A stretch of DNA of 64,000 nucleotides from contig OZ024666.1 of NCBI GenBank assembly GCA_964016415.1, positions 2,523,310 through 2,587,309 on the forward strand, in the 5' to 3' direction. This DNA comes from Erwinia sp. (GTDB taxonomy: Bacteria; Pseudomonadota; Gammaproteobacteria; Enterobacterales; Enterobacteriaceae). The translations under genes and the position numbers were made by a program. Shown one piece after another: positions 29,860 through 41,167 of the stretch (position 1 is its first letter; the number at the start of each line of letters is the position of its first letter). The notes under the pieces are model-generated. The model saw nothing but the letters and a program-made list of their open reading frames with translations, made no database searches and had not been told where the DNA came from.

Positions 29860-30675
29860 TTATGAAACAGAAAGAATATTACCGCCTGATAGTGCCGTGG
29901 TACGCTTTACCGCAGCCAGCACACTGCTTTGCAAGCCCGCAGTAAAATTGCTTTTGTTCAATTCGTAGATGCCATGAATTCACACCCCGGCCGGTGAACT
30001 ATTAATATCCATCAACTGACGTGGGTGATATCCAGAGGAGCGGAGCATTTCAACAGCAGCGACCAAATTTTCCTGAACGATTTGCTCTGCCTGCAAGTGG
30101 GTGATTCCCACCAATACCCCGGCATCCATCAGCGCCTCGATAAAGTAAAACGTAGTTGACACCAGCGGCAGCAAACCCGGTAAAGGTATCCATGACTCTT
30201 TCTTCGAGGATCTTCACTTTGCCAAAACTTTCAAGGAATGGCATCAACGCATCCGACTCTGCATAGTGATTGAAAGTGACACCACTGTACCCCAAACCGG
30301 TATCAGTTAATGTATTGGGAATGATGCGGACTACCGGACGTTGCTCCCCCAATCGCTCCGCAAGCTGAGCCAGTGTGACCCCGGCAATGATTGAAATCAC
30401 GATCGCATCTGCAGCAGCATGCTGATTGATCAATGTCGCAACTGCAGTGATATCGTCTGGGGTCGTATACCGATTACGACGCAATCCACCTTCGCCAATG
30501 CTGCAGATTGACTGGTGCCAGCTGTTAACCGATATCGCTGGTTTAGCGTATTAATACGGTCCGGATCAATATCAGATAAACTGACTGCATCAGCGGAGAT
30601 AGCACCGTATTACAGCGACGCTCTTAAGATAGCGTCGCTCATTTGACCTGCACCAATGAAATGAATGTGCTTCAT
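29860..30675 (-). pseudogene. Pyrroline-5-carboxylate reductase-like (ProC family) pseudogene
   Basis: Reading minus from an ATG at 30675 with an AGAGGAA site gives the Rossmann start MKHIHFIGAGQMSDAILRASL, interrupted at codon 22 by TAA (30610-30612). The same frame then continues (ISADAVSLSDIDPDRI, VDCVVIGIRPQ). The sequence moves to another frame around 30460-30480 (VISIIAGVTLAQLAERLG, VVRIIPNTLTDTGLGYSGVT), returns to the first frame near 30170 (FIEALMDAGVLVGI) and meets another stop at 29980-29982, with a recognisable ProC tail beyond it. At least two frameshifts and two stops make it a pseudogene. The intact family reduces pyrroline-5-carboxylate or related imines. It begins 11 bases after the M20 hydrolase gene in what was probably an operon. 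Confidence 0.8.
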
Positions 30676-30686
30676 ATTTATTCCTC

Positions 30687-31856
30687 TCAGCCAGCCCCGG
30701 AAACGGGCAACGCGTGCTCCACCAGTGATACCCAAAGGGCAATACCGGGAGCGATAAGTTGATCGTTAAAATCGTAATGTGCGTTATGTAAAGATGCTCC
30801 GCCATCATTGGTATCGGCGCCCATCCACAGATACGCCCCGGGACAAGCTTCAAGAAAATAAGCAAAATCTTCTGCCGCCATCGACGGTGCTAACTCAGTG
30901 TGAACCTGACTAATCGACGGAACCCGTCTTGCGGCATCAGCCAGCATCATCGCTTGATTTTCATGATTCACCGTCACTGGATAACCATACTCCCAGCGAA
31001 CTGAGCCAGTAACACCGAACGGTAAGGTAAGCTGTCCCACATAGTCGGCGAGGAGTCTCTGGCAGCGATCTCTGGCTGTGTGGCTGAGGCAGCGAAGAGT
31101 TCCTGATAATTGCATGCTATTTGGCACCACATTAATAACTTCACCTGCCTGTATCTGCGTGATGCTAATCACGCCGCTATCAAGCGGCGAAAGCTGCCGG
31201 GTGATAATCGTTTGTAACGCGCAAATCAGATGTGCGCCGGCTAAAATCGGATCGGCCCCTTTTTCAGGCATTGCGGCATGACACCCCTGACCAGTCAGCG
31301 TAATAAAAAAATTGTCTTGTGAAGCCATCATTGCACCGCTACTGACCGCCACTTCCCCTACAGGCAGGCCGGGCCAGTTATGGAGAGCGTAGATTGCCGA
31401 AACCGGAAAACAATCCAAAAAACCCTCGTCGAGCATCATTTTTGCACCACCGGCATTCTCTTCTGCTGGCTGGAAGATAAAATAAATTGTGCCGTAGAAA
31501 TTCCTGTGCTGACTCAGGTAATCAGCAGTTGCCAGTAGAATCGCTGTGTGCCCGTCATGGCCACAGGCGTGCATCATACCAGGTATCGTTGAACGCCACG
31601 GTACGGTACTTTCTTCCTGCATGGGTAGTGCATCAATATCGGCACGTAAAGCAATGGCTGGCCCATCACCATGGCGTAATACACCAACCACGCCAGTTCC
31701 GGCCATGCCGCAATGAACATCAAGGCCAAAACTTCTCAGCAGATTGCTGATCTTTTCTGATGTGTGAAACTCCTGAAGACCCAGTTCAGGGTGGGCATGG
31801 AACTCATGCCGCCAGGCTATTGCCTGTTGAATAATTTCTTCCGGAATGATACACAT
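30687..31856 (-). CDS. M20-family amidohydrolase (hippurate/N-acyl-amino-acid hydrolase type)
   Basis: A 389-residue M20D metallopeptidase-like amidohydrolase. Metal ligands are visible in RADIDALPMQE, MMHACGHDGHTA (near residue 105), FQPAEENAGGA and the C-terminal SMAAEDFAYF. The lid or dimerisation domain lies in the middle (about 180-295, HAAMPEKGADPI). These enzymes remove acyl groups from N-acyl amino acids or similar amides; the substrate is unknown. The ATG at 31856, with AGAGG upstream, is preferred over the longer open frame to 31961. It is intact although its neighbours (ProC-like, GntR, LivM-like) are all broken, which suggests recent decay of a small catabolic cluster. Confidence 0.88.
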   Translation of the reverse strand: MCIIPEEIIQQAIAWRHEFHAHPELGLQEFHTSEKISNLLRSFGLDVHCGMAGTGVVGVLRHGDGPAIALRADIDALPMQEESTVPWRSTIPGMMHACGHDGHTAILLATADYLSQHRNFYGTIYFIFQPAEENAGGAKMMLDEGFLDCFPVSAIYALHNWPGLPVGEVAVSSGAMMASQDNFFITLTGQGCHAAMPEKGADPILAGAHLICALQTIITRQLSPLDSGVISITQIQAGEVINVVPNSMQLSGTLRCLSHTARDRCQRLLADYVGQLTLPFGVTGSVRWEYGYPVTVNHENQAMMLADAARRVPSISQVHTELAPSMAAEDFAYFLEACPGAYLWMGADTNDGGASLHNAHYDFNDQLIAPGIALWVSLVEHALPVSGAG

Positions 31857-31947
31857 ATTTCCTCTGTATAATGTCAGCATAAAATTTAATTTCATGCTGA
31901 ACATCAATTGATAACTCAATTTGATAAATTCAGCGATAAAATACGAA

Positions 31948-32649
31948 TCAGGGTTTACCAAAATAAATTCTGGCCAAACCCTCTTTTGTTACCTCTACAG
32001 CATATTCAGCACTGAGTGAAATGTGTTTTTCGATCAGGAAAACGCCTTTCTCAATATCCCTTTTGCGTAATGCAAATATAATATCGACATGCTCATCATA
32101 AGCATTATTTCTACGAGCCGGCGTTTCCAAATCAATTCGTCGAAAGAAGCGACTAAGGGAATTTAAACTCTCAAGCATTTCATACAAACACATATTATGG
32201 GAGATCCGTGCAATCCCCAAGTGAAAACGCTCGTCGATTTCGGCTATATTCGCTCAATCCTGAACAGTCTGCGCTGGATGATGCTGAACGACCTCTTCCC
32301 AGATTGCCGCCGTTTGTTCTATTTCCTCATCCGATGCCCTCATACAGGCAAAACGAAATGTGGACTGCTCAATCACCATACGTACTTCATAAAGCTCGCG
32401 CACGCCTTCTGGTGTCAGGTCACGTGAGTAGAATCCGCGGTTAGGCACCACGCGCATAAAACCATCTTTCGCCAGGCGATTTAATGCTTCTCTGACCGGG
32501 GTACGTGATACACCCAGCTGTGCTCCAGGTTCGAACTCACTGACCCGTCCGCCAGGTTTGAAATAGTAATCTATCGCCCTATTTTTTACTTTTTCATAAA
32601 CTTTTTCGACGCTATCTGCGCTACGTAATTTCTTTTTAATGGCAACCAT
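31948..32649 (-). pseudogene. GntR-family (FadR-type, FCD domain) regulator with in-frame stop
   Basis: From 32649 the frame gives an N-terminal winged helix of GntR type (LGVSRTPVREALNRLAKDGF) and the start of an FCD ligand domain (LTPEGVRELYEVRMVIE). At 32254-32256 a TGA interrupts it after HPAQTVQD. Exactly the same frame then resumes with ANIAEIDERFHLGIARIS, a standard FCD segment, and continues to 31948 (total about 233 codons). A single-base change (for example CGA to TGA) explains it. In intact form it would probably control the divergent LivM-type transporter and the M20/ProC-like genes. Confidence 0.82.
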
Positions 32650-32994
32650 CTTGCTCCCTCAACTCAACAGACATCCTGTTAGACATAAATAAAAACCACT
32701 TTAAACGTAATAATCTATCAATAACACAATAAGAAATACAACTCAATACAAAACTGAATGCACTTTCCAATAACATTAAAATATAAATTATTCATAAATT
32801 GAATAGATTCTACCCCGCCAAATAAAAGCATCATTGAACTAAAATGATCCATTTAATTAATAAGTCAAATTAAAACACACCAAAATAATATTTAACTAAA
32901 TTTATACGCTTAGAATTTTTCTCTATATTTTAATAATATTTACCCATTAGATTTCAGTACAGATTACCGATTTATCAAAATCGGGAGGTGCGCC

Positions 32995-33755
32995 GTGTCT
33001 GAATTTTTATTACATATTTCTTGTCTGATTGGTATTTATGCCATTGTCGCGCTGGCATTGAATATCCTGGCGGGCTATGCCAGTTTATTAAATTTCGGCC
33101 ACATTGTATTTATGGGAACCGGCGCCTATGCCATCGGATTGGGGGGGCAGTTTTTTCTGCCATCATGGGTGGTCATCCCTGTCGGCATTCTTTTTGCGGC
33201 AATGATCAGTCTTATTATGACACTGTTGGGTTGTCAGTTGACTGCTGATTACCGGGGAATTGGCGGATTGACCCCACCGTGGTCCACAGTTGATATCTCG
33301 TCGGATACGCTGATTTTTGCCATTATTGTTTTGGCCGGCGTAATAATAGCGGCATGGGGTTGCGCACATATCGGTAATAGCCGATTTGGCCGCGCTCTGA
33401 AACTGAGGCGGGAACAGCTGAAGCTGGCATGTGTATGGGCTATGATCTCCCCTGGTTAAAATGCCGGGCACTGATAAGCAGTGCTGTCATGTGCTCTCTT
33501 GCCGGAATGTTACTCGCCTGGTACAGCAATTATGTCAGTCCCGATTATCTCCTGCCTTCCGAGACCTTTCTTATTTGGAACATGGTAATGACCGGGGGAG
33601 TGGGTAATGTGCGCGGTGTCTTACCCGGAGTGGTGCTGGTCGAAGCACTACAATGTCTGACAAGGAGAGGAGTCATCTGGCAGGAACAAGGGGATGCGGT
33701 ATTCGTTACGCAGCACCATGTGTGCTGGCTGGCAATGCATTTTCATCAACAATAA
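32995..33755 (+). pseudogene. LivM-type branched-chain amino acid ABC permease, decayed
   Basis: From a GTG at 32995 (GGAGGTG upstream) the protein opens as a LivM-family permease (IVALALNILAGYASLLNFGH, then FMGTGAYAIGLG). It appears internally deleted after LTADYRGI, where family members are much longer. It keeps the cytoplasmic-loop motif NSRFGRALK, then shifts frame near 33400-33430 and continues in another frame (MGYDLPWLK, SSAVMCSLAGMLLAWYSNYVSP, MTGGVGNVRGVLPG). The C-terminus is short. No other transporter genes (livH, livG, livF, livJ) are nearby. It would have imported amino acids or related compounds. Confidence 0.78.
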
Positions 33756-33773
33756 TGTGTCAGCAAAATCCAT

Positions 33774-33804
33774 AAAAAAACGCTGGCGAACGCCAGCGTT
33801 TTTT
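33774..33804. terminator. Terminator of the rpsF-priB-rpsR-rplI operon (bidirectional)
   Basis: Perfect 8-bp GC-rich stem CGCTGGCG/CGCCAGCG with a 2-base loop (33781-33798), an A-run on the left and six T on the right. It lies 20 bases after the rplI stop in the minus direction and also follows the decayed permease gene. Confidence 0.92.
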
Positions 33805-33824
33805 AAGCTACCGAAAATAGCCTA

Positions 33825-34277
33825 TCAAGCTTCAGCAACAATGCTCACGATAAGTTTCGCAAACACTTCACTGTGTACCTGGAAGTCTACTTCATGGTCG
33901 CCAGTTGTACGCAGCACACCGTTTGGCAGGCGTACTTCACTTTTAGCGATTTCAACACCAGCAGCAGTAACCGCATCAGCGATATCACGGCTACCGATAG
34001 AACCGAACAGTCTACCTTCATCACCTGATTTGGTGGTGATAACAACGGTACCCAGTGCGTTGATTTGCTCAGCGCGCGCGTTAGCAGCGGCCAGCGTTTC
34101 ATTTAGTTTCGCTTCCAGCTCAGCACGACGTGCTTCGAAATACTCAACATTTTTCTTAGTAGCCGGGACAGCTTTACCCTGTGGCACCAGGAAGTTACGC
34201 GCGTAACCAGCTTTCACATTTACCTGGTCGCCCAGGCTGCCCAGATTTGCTACTTTATCAAGCAGAATAACTTGCAT
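33825..34277 (-). CDS. rplI: 50S ribosomal protein L9
   Basis: A 150-residue L9: N-terminal globular rRNA-binding domain ([35 protein letters not shown]), a long connecting helix (about 41-75, rich in Glu, Ala and Arg) and the C-terminal domain ([16 protein letters not shown]). Length is near that of E. coli L9 (149). Last gene of the rpsF-priB-rpsR-rplI operon. Confidence 0.98.
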   Translation of the reverse strand: MQVILLDKVANLGSLGDQVNVKAGYARNFLVPQGKAVPATKKNVEYFEARRAELEAKLNETLAAANARAEQINALGTVVITTKSGDEGRLFGSIGSRDIADAVTAAGVEIAKSEVRLPNGVLRTTGDHEVDFQVHSEVFAKLIVSIVAEA

Positions 34278-34312
34278 TACCTTATCCTCTTAGTCGTTAT
34301 GGACAGCAACCG

Positions 34313-34859
<547 letters not shown>

Positions 34860-34868
34860 TATCATCAA

Positions 34869-35276
<408 letters not shown>

Positions 35277-35539
35277 TTACGGATTATTCAGCCTCCTGTC
35301 AGGGTCAGCCACGGCCCATGGAAGCAAGGAACGTGTTTGTAAGTGTGGCCGAAAAAATTGACGCATAATAGTACCGATGCATCGCACGGGAAGCAAGGTA
35401 AAGTGGCAGTTAATAAGAAAATGATCTACTGACACACCCGAACTGCATCGAATAGGAAATATTTAACCTAAAAAATCCTAAACATTTCACTTTACGTGCC
35501 GTTGATATGATTACCGCTAACCCGCACAAGGGGTTTTGT

Positions 35540-37486
35540 ATGACACTATTTTCACTTCGCGATTGGCGACTGGGCACTAAACTATCGGTGATGACCTCTC
35601 TTACGGTTGTGGTACTCATCCTGATTCTTACGCTTGCGCTCACCCATCATGCTTCGACACAAATTCAGCGTCTCACGCAGCAGAACATGGAAAATCAGGT
35701 TCGTGGTATCAGCGACATGACCGCATTATTCAGTAGTACCCTGAGTGAAGAAGTTGGGAACTACACCACGCTCTTCCTCAATTTCCTTCCTAAACGTTTC
35801 TCGCTGGATGAAGACCAATTGATTACCGTAGGGCAAACCCAGTCCCCCACCTTGCGGGCTGGCCTGAAAACACTCAACCTGGATCAGGTACTGGTTAATG
35901 ATTTTCAGGAACGCACGGGTGCAGTTTCCACTGTGTTTGTTCGTATGGGCGATGAATATTTACGGGTATCAACATCACTACGTAATCAGGCTGGTGAACG
36001 CGTTGTCGGTACTTTCCTTGATAAGCAGAGCCCGGCCTGGCAAAAGATTCATCAGGGTGAAACCTACCAGGGGGTAAGCCTGCTTTTTGGTAAACGCTAC
36101 ATCACTCAATACCAGCCGGTCAAAGACAGCAACGGAAAAGTAGTGGGTGTGTTATTTGTTGGCATCGATATCACTAAACAATATGCTGAAATTCGCGACA
36201 AGATACTCGATAAAAGTATCGGTGATAACGGACGCTTTTACGTTATTAACAACACCCAGGGCGAACAACGAGGATCATTTATTTTCCATCCCACTGAAGA
36301 GGGAAAACGTCCTGACTGGCCGGACAGCGTGGCCCAGCAGATGTTAAATCAACCCCAGGGGGTTCAGGAAAGCCACGATCATCAAGGCGGACCTACTTTA
36401 CTGGTATGGCAACAGCTACCGGGATGGAACTGGGTGATTATGGGAGAAGTAAGTGAAACTGAATTGCTTGCACCTGTGCACCATAGTCGTAATGTGTTCC
36501 TGATGATTGGTGGTGCGTTGGTAGCGATGTTTTTCCTGGCATTCAGTTACACCGTACGCCGCTGGATAAGCCTGCCACTGCAGCACGTCATCACCCAGGC
36601 AAGAGAGTACAGTGCAGGCCATCTGCAGGCGACAATGAGAACCTCCCGGCGTGATGAAGTAGGCCAGTTGATTTATGCCATTAATGGGATTGGTGAAGGT
36701 TTAGCTCGCATTGTCCTCCAGGTGCGCACTACCACCGATGAGATAAATCACGGTACCCAAACCATTACTGCGAGTAGTACTGAAATATCACAGCATGTCT
36801 CAAGCCAGGCCAGCAGTGTGGAACAAACCTCGGCCAGCCTGGAACAGTTGAGTGCCAGTGTAAAGCAGACCGCTGCTAATGTTGATCAAACTTCTGAACT
36901 GGCGAGTAAAGCCGCAGTCACCACACAACATGGTAATGACACTGTGGCGCGTTCCGTACTGACTATGTCAGAGATTAAAACCGCGTCACACAATATTGCA
37001 GAGATCACCTCTGTTATTGAATCTATTGCTTTCCAGACTAATATTCTCGCCTTAAACGCAGCAGTTGAAGCCGCCCGGGCGGGTGAGCACGGTAAAGGTT
37101 TTGCCGTTGTGGCCGCTGAGGTGCGTGCACTGGCACAACGCAGCGCACACTCGGCAAAAGAGATTGGGGAATTAATCCAAAACTCGATCAATAAGATCGC
37201 TCAGGGACACTCACTTTCGGAAGAAATGCGTGAAGTGATGGAGAGTGTTGCTCAGGGGATTGAAGAGTTTAAATTGCTGATTAATGAAATCAATATTGCA
37301 GCAAAAGAGCAGGCTGCCGGGATAAGTCAGGTCAACCTGGCGATGAACCAGATCAGTCAGGCCACCCAACAGAATTCTGCCCAAATCACGGCTGCGGAAC
37401 ATGCAGCTGTGGTACTCAATGAAAAAGGTGAACATCTGAGTCAATTGGTCAGTATTTTTGTTGTCAAAGAAAAGGAAGTTGCGTAG
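35540..37486 (+). CDS. Methyl-accepting chemotaxis protein (Cache-type sensor)
   Basis: A 648-residue chemoreceptor. Membrane span 1 is at about residues 14-36. A large periplasmic region of about 250 residues resembles a single Cache domain (Cache3/Cache2 fusion type; KRYITQYQPVKDSNGKVVGV). Span 2 is at about 305-325, a HAMP domain follows (about 326-380), and then the cytoplasmic signalling coil with the conserved hairpin tip (SIAFQTNILALNAAVEAARA and FAVVAAEVRALAQRSA). There is no C-terminal NWETF-type pentapeptide, so it would depend on other receptors for adaptation enzymes. I chose the ATG at 35540, preceded by AAGGGG; the frame extends to 35507. The ligand is unknown. It is an accessory gene next to the rpsF operon. 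Confidence 0.9.
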   Translation: MTLFSLRDWRLGTKLSVMTSLTVVVLILILTLALTHHASTQIQRLTQQNMENQVRGISDMTALFSSTLSEEVGNYTTLFLNFLPKRFSLDEDQLITVGQTQSPTLRAGLKTLNLDQVLVNDFQERTGAVSTVFVRMGDEYLRVSTSLRNQAGERVVGTFLDKQSPAWQKIHQGETYQGVSLLFGKRYITQYQPVKDSNGKVVGVLFVGIDITKQYAEIRDKILDKSIGDNGRFYVINNTQGEQRGSFIFHPTEEGKRPDWPDSVAQQMLNQPQGVQESHDHQGGPTLLVWQQLPGWNWVIMGEVSETELLAPVHHSRNVFLMIGGALVAMFFLAFSYTVRRWISLPLQHVITQAREYSAGHLQATMRTSRRDEVGQLIYAINGIGEGLARIVLQVRTTTDEINHGTQTITASSTEISQHVSSQASSVEQTSASLEQLSASVKQTAANVDQTSELASKAAVTTQHGNDTVARSVLTMSEIKTASHNIAEITSVIESIAFQTNILALNAAVEAARAGEHGKGFAVVAAEVRALAQRSAHSAKEIGELIQNSINKIAQGHSLSEEMREVMESVAQGIEEFKLLINEINIAAKEQAAGISQVNLAMNQISQATQQNSAQITAAEHAAVVLNEKGEHLSQLVSIFVVKEKEVA

Positions 37487-37520
37487 CGTAACCTGACTGA
37501 CTCATCCTGTGAGAATAGTT

Positions 37521-37880
37521 ATGCGGCTGCCTGGAGTAATAATCGGTTCACTACTACTGACAGGCTGCACCCTACTTAATGGGCAGCCGGAAACGCCACC
37601 ACCGCCAGCCTCCTGTGCCCGGTTAATCTCCCGGGCACAGGCGCTGACACTACAACCTATCGGCTCAGTCAGTGCTGAAGTCAGGGGATCGCCCGATGAT
37701 GCACAACGTCTGCTGAATCGCAAAGCTAATCAGGCGCGTGCCAGTTATTATCTTATTCAACTGATTGACGAAACCGCCATTCCTGGCGTTTGGTATGCAA
37801 GAGCGCTGCTTTATCAGGCTACGCTCTCCCCTTCTATACCGCTATCAACCTCACAACAATGTGAAGATACCCCTCACTGA
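37521..37880 (+). CDS. bsmA: BsmA-like biofilm/peroxide stress lipoprotein (DUF1471)
   Basis: A 119-residue predicted lipoprotein: a signal with a lipobox (GSLLLTGC), a Pro-rich linker, and a DUF1471 (YdgH/BhsA) domain with [31 protein letters not shown] and WYARALLYQ. This matches E. coli BsmA (YjfO), which lies in the same region of that chromosome. The ATG at 37521 (MRLPGVII) is preferred to the GTG at 37509. Its end overlaps the convergent rlmB end by seven bases. Confidence 0.82.
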   Translation: MRLPGVIIGSLLLTGCTLLNGQPETPPPPASCARLISRAQALTLQPIGSVSAEVRGSPDDAQRLLNRKANQARASYYLIQLIDETAIPGVWYARALLYQATLSPSIPLSTSQQCEDTPH

Positions 37881-38608
37881 CGGCGCTGACGCACTGCCTC
37901 AAAAAGACAGATGCCTGTCGCTACCGAAACGTTGAGAGATGACACGCTACCAGCCATAGGAATCGAGATCAGTTCATCACAATGTTCTCTGGTGAGACGG
38001 CGTATCCCCTCACCCTCCGCGCCCATAACCAGAGCCATCGCCCCAACCATCCGGCTGGCATAAAGGTCGTGATCTGCTTCTCCGGCCGTTCCCACGACCC
38101 ATATTTGTCTTTCCTGCAGCAGCCGCAGTGTTCGCGCCAGATTGGTCACCCGTATCAAAGGCACGTGCTCTGCTGCGCCACATGCGACTTTACGCGCTGT
38201 GGCATTCAGCTGTGCTGAACGATCGCGAGGCACAATCACTGCATGAACACCCGCCGCATCAGCACAACGCAAACAGGCACCGAGGTTGTGAGGATCAGTC
38301 ACGCCATCGAGTATCAGTAAAAACGGCTTTTCAAGTGTATCAAGCAAATCCGGAAGATCTTGTTCCTGATACTGTTTTCCGGGTTTGACTTTGGCAATAA
38401 TGCCCTGATGTGTTGCTCCTTCAACCTGACTGTCGAGCCATTGGCGGCTGGTCAATTGTATGACAATCCCCTGGGCTTCAAGAGCAGTAATCAAAGGTTG
38501 CAAACGTCGATCGTTACGACCTTTAAGGATAAACACTTCCTGAAAACGCTGCGGACTGCTGTCAAGCAGCGCCTGGACAGCATGAATACCAAAAACAATT
38601 TCACTCAT
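37874..38608 (-). CDS. rlmB: 23S rRNA (guanosine-2'-O-)-methyltransferase RlmB
   Basis: A 244-residue SPOUT (TrmH-type) methyltransferase that methylates G2251 in the 23S P-loop. Motif 1 is [20 protein letters not shown] near residue 105, motif 2 is VMGAEGEGI near 198, and motif 3 is [19 protein letters not shown] near 215. The N-terminal domain ([12 protein letters not shown]) binds RNA. It follows rnr on the same strand, but a terminator-like hairpin separates them. Confidence 0.97.
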   Translation of the reverse strand: MSEIVFGIHAVQALLDSSPQRFQEVFILKGRNDRRLQPLITALEAQGIVIQLTSRQWLDSQVEGATHQGIIAKVKPGKQYQEQDLPDLLDTLEKPFLLILDGVTDPHNLGACLRCADAAGVHAVIVPRDRSAQLNATARKVACGAAEHVPLIRVTNLARTLRLLQERQIWVVGTAGEADHDLYASRMVGAMALVMGAEGEGIRRLTREHCDELISIPMAGSVSSLNVSVATGICLFEAVRQRRQ

Positions 38609-38645
38609 GACTCGTTACTCATCCTGAACTGTTCATCTTTAACTG

Positions 38646-38668
38646 CAAAAAGGGCTGCTGAGCAGCCC
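38646..38668 (-). terminator. Terminator-like hairpin between rnr and rlmB
   Basis: Stem GGGCTG/CAGCCC (38652-38657 with 38663-38668), loop five bases, followed in the minus direction by a run of T. It could reduce read-through from rnr into rlmB. Confidence 0.6.
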
Positions 38669-38728
38669 GTCAGTGCTTTGTTATTTACCCGGACAGACCT
38701 CTGACAACAGGTAATTGGCCTCACTACA

Positions 38729-41167
38729 CTAATTGGTGCGTGACGTATTGCGCTTCGTTGTCGCACGTTTGGTACGTTTACTTGTTACTTTTTCTGTGCC
38801 TGAAGTGGCGCTATTTTTGGTCTGGCTACCGCGCCGCGTGCGTTTGCCACTGCGAGTCTCTCTGGCCGTACTTTTCTCTTTACTGAGAGTATTTTCGACT
38901 TTTACAGACGGTTGCTCTTCATTCGCAACACTTCTTTTCCCTTTCTGTCGCGCGGTTTTTCCGGCACCCCGGACTTTACGCTGGCTGGATATCAAAGCGA
39001 AATCAATTTTACGTTCATCCATGTGTACCGCATCAACTTTTACGCTGACAGTATCACCAAGGCGGTATGTCTTACCGCTGGACTCACCAATTAAACGCTG
39101 ACCGATAGCATCAAAACGATAGTAATCATTGTCCAGTGATGACACATGCACCAAACCGTCGATAAACAGATCGTTCAGGCGGACAAAGAAACCAAAACCA
39201 GTCACACTGGAAATAACCCCGGTAAAGCTCTCACCGACCTGATCCTGCATAAAGTCACATTTCAGCCAGTCAGCAACATCGCGTGTCGCTTCATCTGCCC
39301 GCCGTTCGGTCATTGAGCAATGTTGACCTAGTTGTAACATTTGCGGCAGCTCGTAGTGATAGCCACCGGTAGGCGTAGTAATTCCCTGCACTGCATCCTG
39401 TTCTTTGGCCAGTAGATACTTGATTGCCCGGTGTAATAATAAATCAGGATAACGCCTGATCGGCGATGTAAAGTGCGCATATGAGGCCAGAGCAAGACCA
39501 AAATGGCCCCGGTTTTCTGGATCATACACTGCCTGTTTCATTGAACGCAGTAACATGGTCTGTAACATTTCATGATCGGGCCGGTGGGCGATCTGAACGA
39601 GCAGAGCGGCATAATCCAGTGGCAGTGGCTTACCCCCTCCCCCTAATGATAAGCCGAGTTCACTTAGCACCGCACGGAAGCTCTTGATGTTATCTTCCGA
39701 AGGGCGATCATGATCACGAAACAGGGCTGGCTCTTTGCTTTTCTCTACGAAACGGGCTGATGCAATATTCGCCAGAATCATACACTCTTCAATAAGTTTA
39801 TGAGCATCATTCCGCGAGACCTGCTCAATACGCTCAATACGCCGCTGCGCGTTGAAGACAAATTTTGCCTCTTCGGTTTCAAAAGCAATACCACCGCGCA
39901 GTTCACGTGCTTTTTCCAGTACCAGGTACAGGCGATGCAGCTCTTCGAGATCTTTGACCAACGGCTGATATTGCGCCCTCAGTGCCTGATCACCCTGCAG
40001 GATACTCCAGACTTTGTTATAGGTCAGACGTGCCCAGGAGTTCATCACGGCTTCATAGTGCTTATACCCAGTCAGCTTACCACTGGCGGAGATGGTCATT
40101 TCACATACCATACACAACCTGTCGACTTGCGGATTTAAAGAGCACAAACCGTTCGACAACACTTCCGGTAACATCGGCACCACTTGTGATGGGAAATAGA
40201 CCGAGGTGCCGCGTTTAGTTGCCTCTGCATCAAGTGCACTACCCGGTCGCACATAGTAACTGACATCCGCAATCGCCACCCACAAGCGCCAGCCACCACC
40301 TCGTTTTCTTTCACAAAAAACCGCATCATCGAAATCACGCGCGTCTTCACCGTCAATGGTAACTAACGGCAAATCTCGCAGGTCAACACGCCCTTTTTTC
40401 GCTTTCTCCGGGACTTCTTCTTTGAGGCCGGCGATTTCACTCTCTACTTCGGGCGACCAGACATGAGGGATTTCATGCGTGCGTAATGCCATTTCCACCG
40501 CCAGACCGGTACCCATGTCATCACCCAGCACTTCAATAATGTGTCCGATAGCTTTATGCCGGCGCGTCGGCCGCTGCATCAGCTCCACCACCACCACAGA
40601 CCCCATCCGCGCACTCATTAATGCCTCTGGCGGAATGAGTATGTCAAAGCTCAGGCGGCTATCATCCGGCACAACAAACCCTACGCCTGCTTCGGTAAAA
40701 TAGCGGCCAACAATCTGACTATTACGAGGCTCAAGTACACGTACAACGCGCACTTCCCGACGACCTTTACGATCACTGCCCACTACCTGAGCCAGAATCA
40801 CATCACCATGCATGCACATTTTCATCTGCTCGGCGGAAAGATAAAGATCTTCTTTACTGCCTTCGATACGCAAAAAACCGAAACCATCACGATGACCAAT
40901 CACTTTGCCACGCAACAGATCGAGGCGTTCAGGTAATGCATAGCACTTTCTGCGGGTAAAAATTAACTGACCATCTCGCTCCATTGCCCGCAAACGGCGA
41001 CGCAAGGCCTCTGTTTGCTCTTCGTCGGTGATGGCCAGTTCCTTTGCCAGCTCTTCACGGCTGGCTGGTTTTTCTCTTTTTTCTAAATGAGCGAGAATAA
41101 ACTCACGGCTGGGAATCGGATTATCATATTTTTCCGCCTCCCGAGCCTGAAATGGATCTTTTGACAT
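38729..41167 (-). CDS. rnr: Ribonuclease R
   Basis: An 812-residue 3'-5' exoribonuclease of the RNB family that degrades structured RNA and takes part in rRNA and tmRNA-linked turnover. Order: N-terminal winged-helix (residues 20-80), two cold-shock domains (about 85-240), RNB catalytic domain (about 260-590, with [14 protein letters not shown] and DVSYYVRPG), S1 domain (about 640-725), and a Lys/Arg/Ser/Thr-rich tail (about 730-812). The length matches E. coli RNase R (813). In E. coli nsrR precedes it; here the space up to purA holds no gene. Confidence 0.97.
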   Translation of the reverse strand: MSKDPFQAREAEKYDNPIPSREFILAHLEKREKPASREELAKELAITDEEQTEALRRRLRAMERDGQLIFTRRKCYALPERLDLLRGKVIGHRDGFGFLRIEGSKEDLYLSAEQMKMCMHGDVILAQVVGSDRKGRREVRVVRVLEPRNSQIVGRYFTEAGVGFVVPDDSRLSFDILIPPEALMSARMGSVVVVELMQRPTRRHKAIGHIIEVLGDDMGTGLAVEMALRTHEIPHVWSPEVESEIAGLKEEVPEKAKKGRVDLRDLPLVTIDGEDARDFDDAVFCERKRGGGWRLWVAIADVSYYVRPGSALDAEATKRGTSVYFPSQVVPMLPEVLSNGLCSLNPQVDRLCMVCEMTISASGKLTGYKHYEAVMNSWARLTYNKVWSILQGDQALRAQYQPLVKDLEELHRLYLVLEKARELRGGIAFETEEAKFVFNAQRRIERIEQVSRNDAHKLIEECMILANIASARFVEKSKEPALFRDHDRPSEDNIKSFRAVLSELGLSLGGGGKPLPLDYAALLVQIAHRPDHEMLQTMLLRSMKQAVYDPENRGHFGLALASYAHFTSPIRRYPDLLLHRAIKYLLAKEQDAVQGITTPTGGYHYELPQMLQLGQHCSMTERRADEATRDVADWLKCDFMQDQVGESFTGVISSVTGFGFFVRLNDLFIDGLVHVSSLDNDYYRFDAIGQRLIGESSGKTYRLGDTVSVKVDAVHMDERKIDFALISSQRKVRGAGKTARQKGKRSVANEEQPSVKVENTLSKEKSTARETRSGKRTRRGSQTKNSATSGTEKVTSKRTKRATTKRNTSRTN

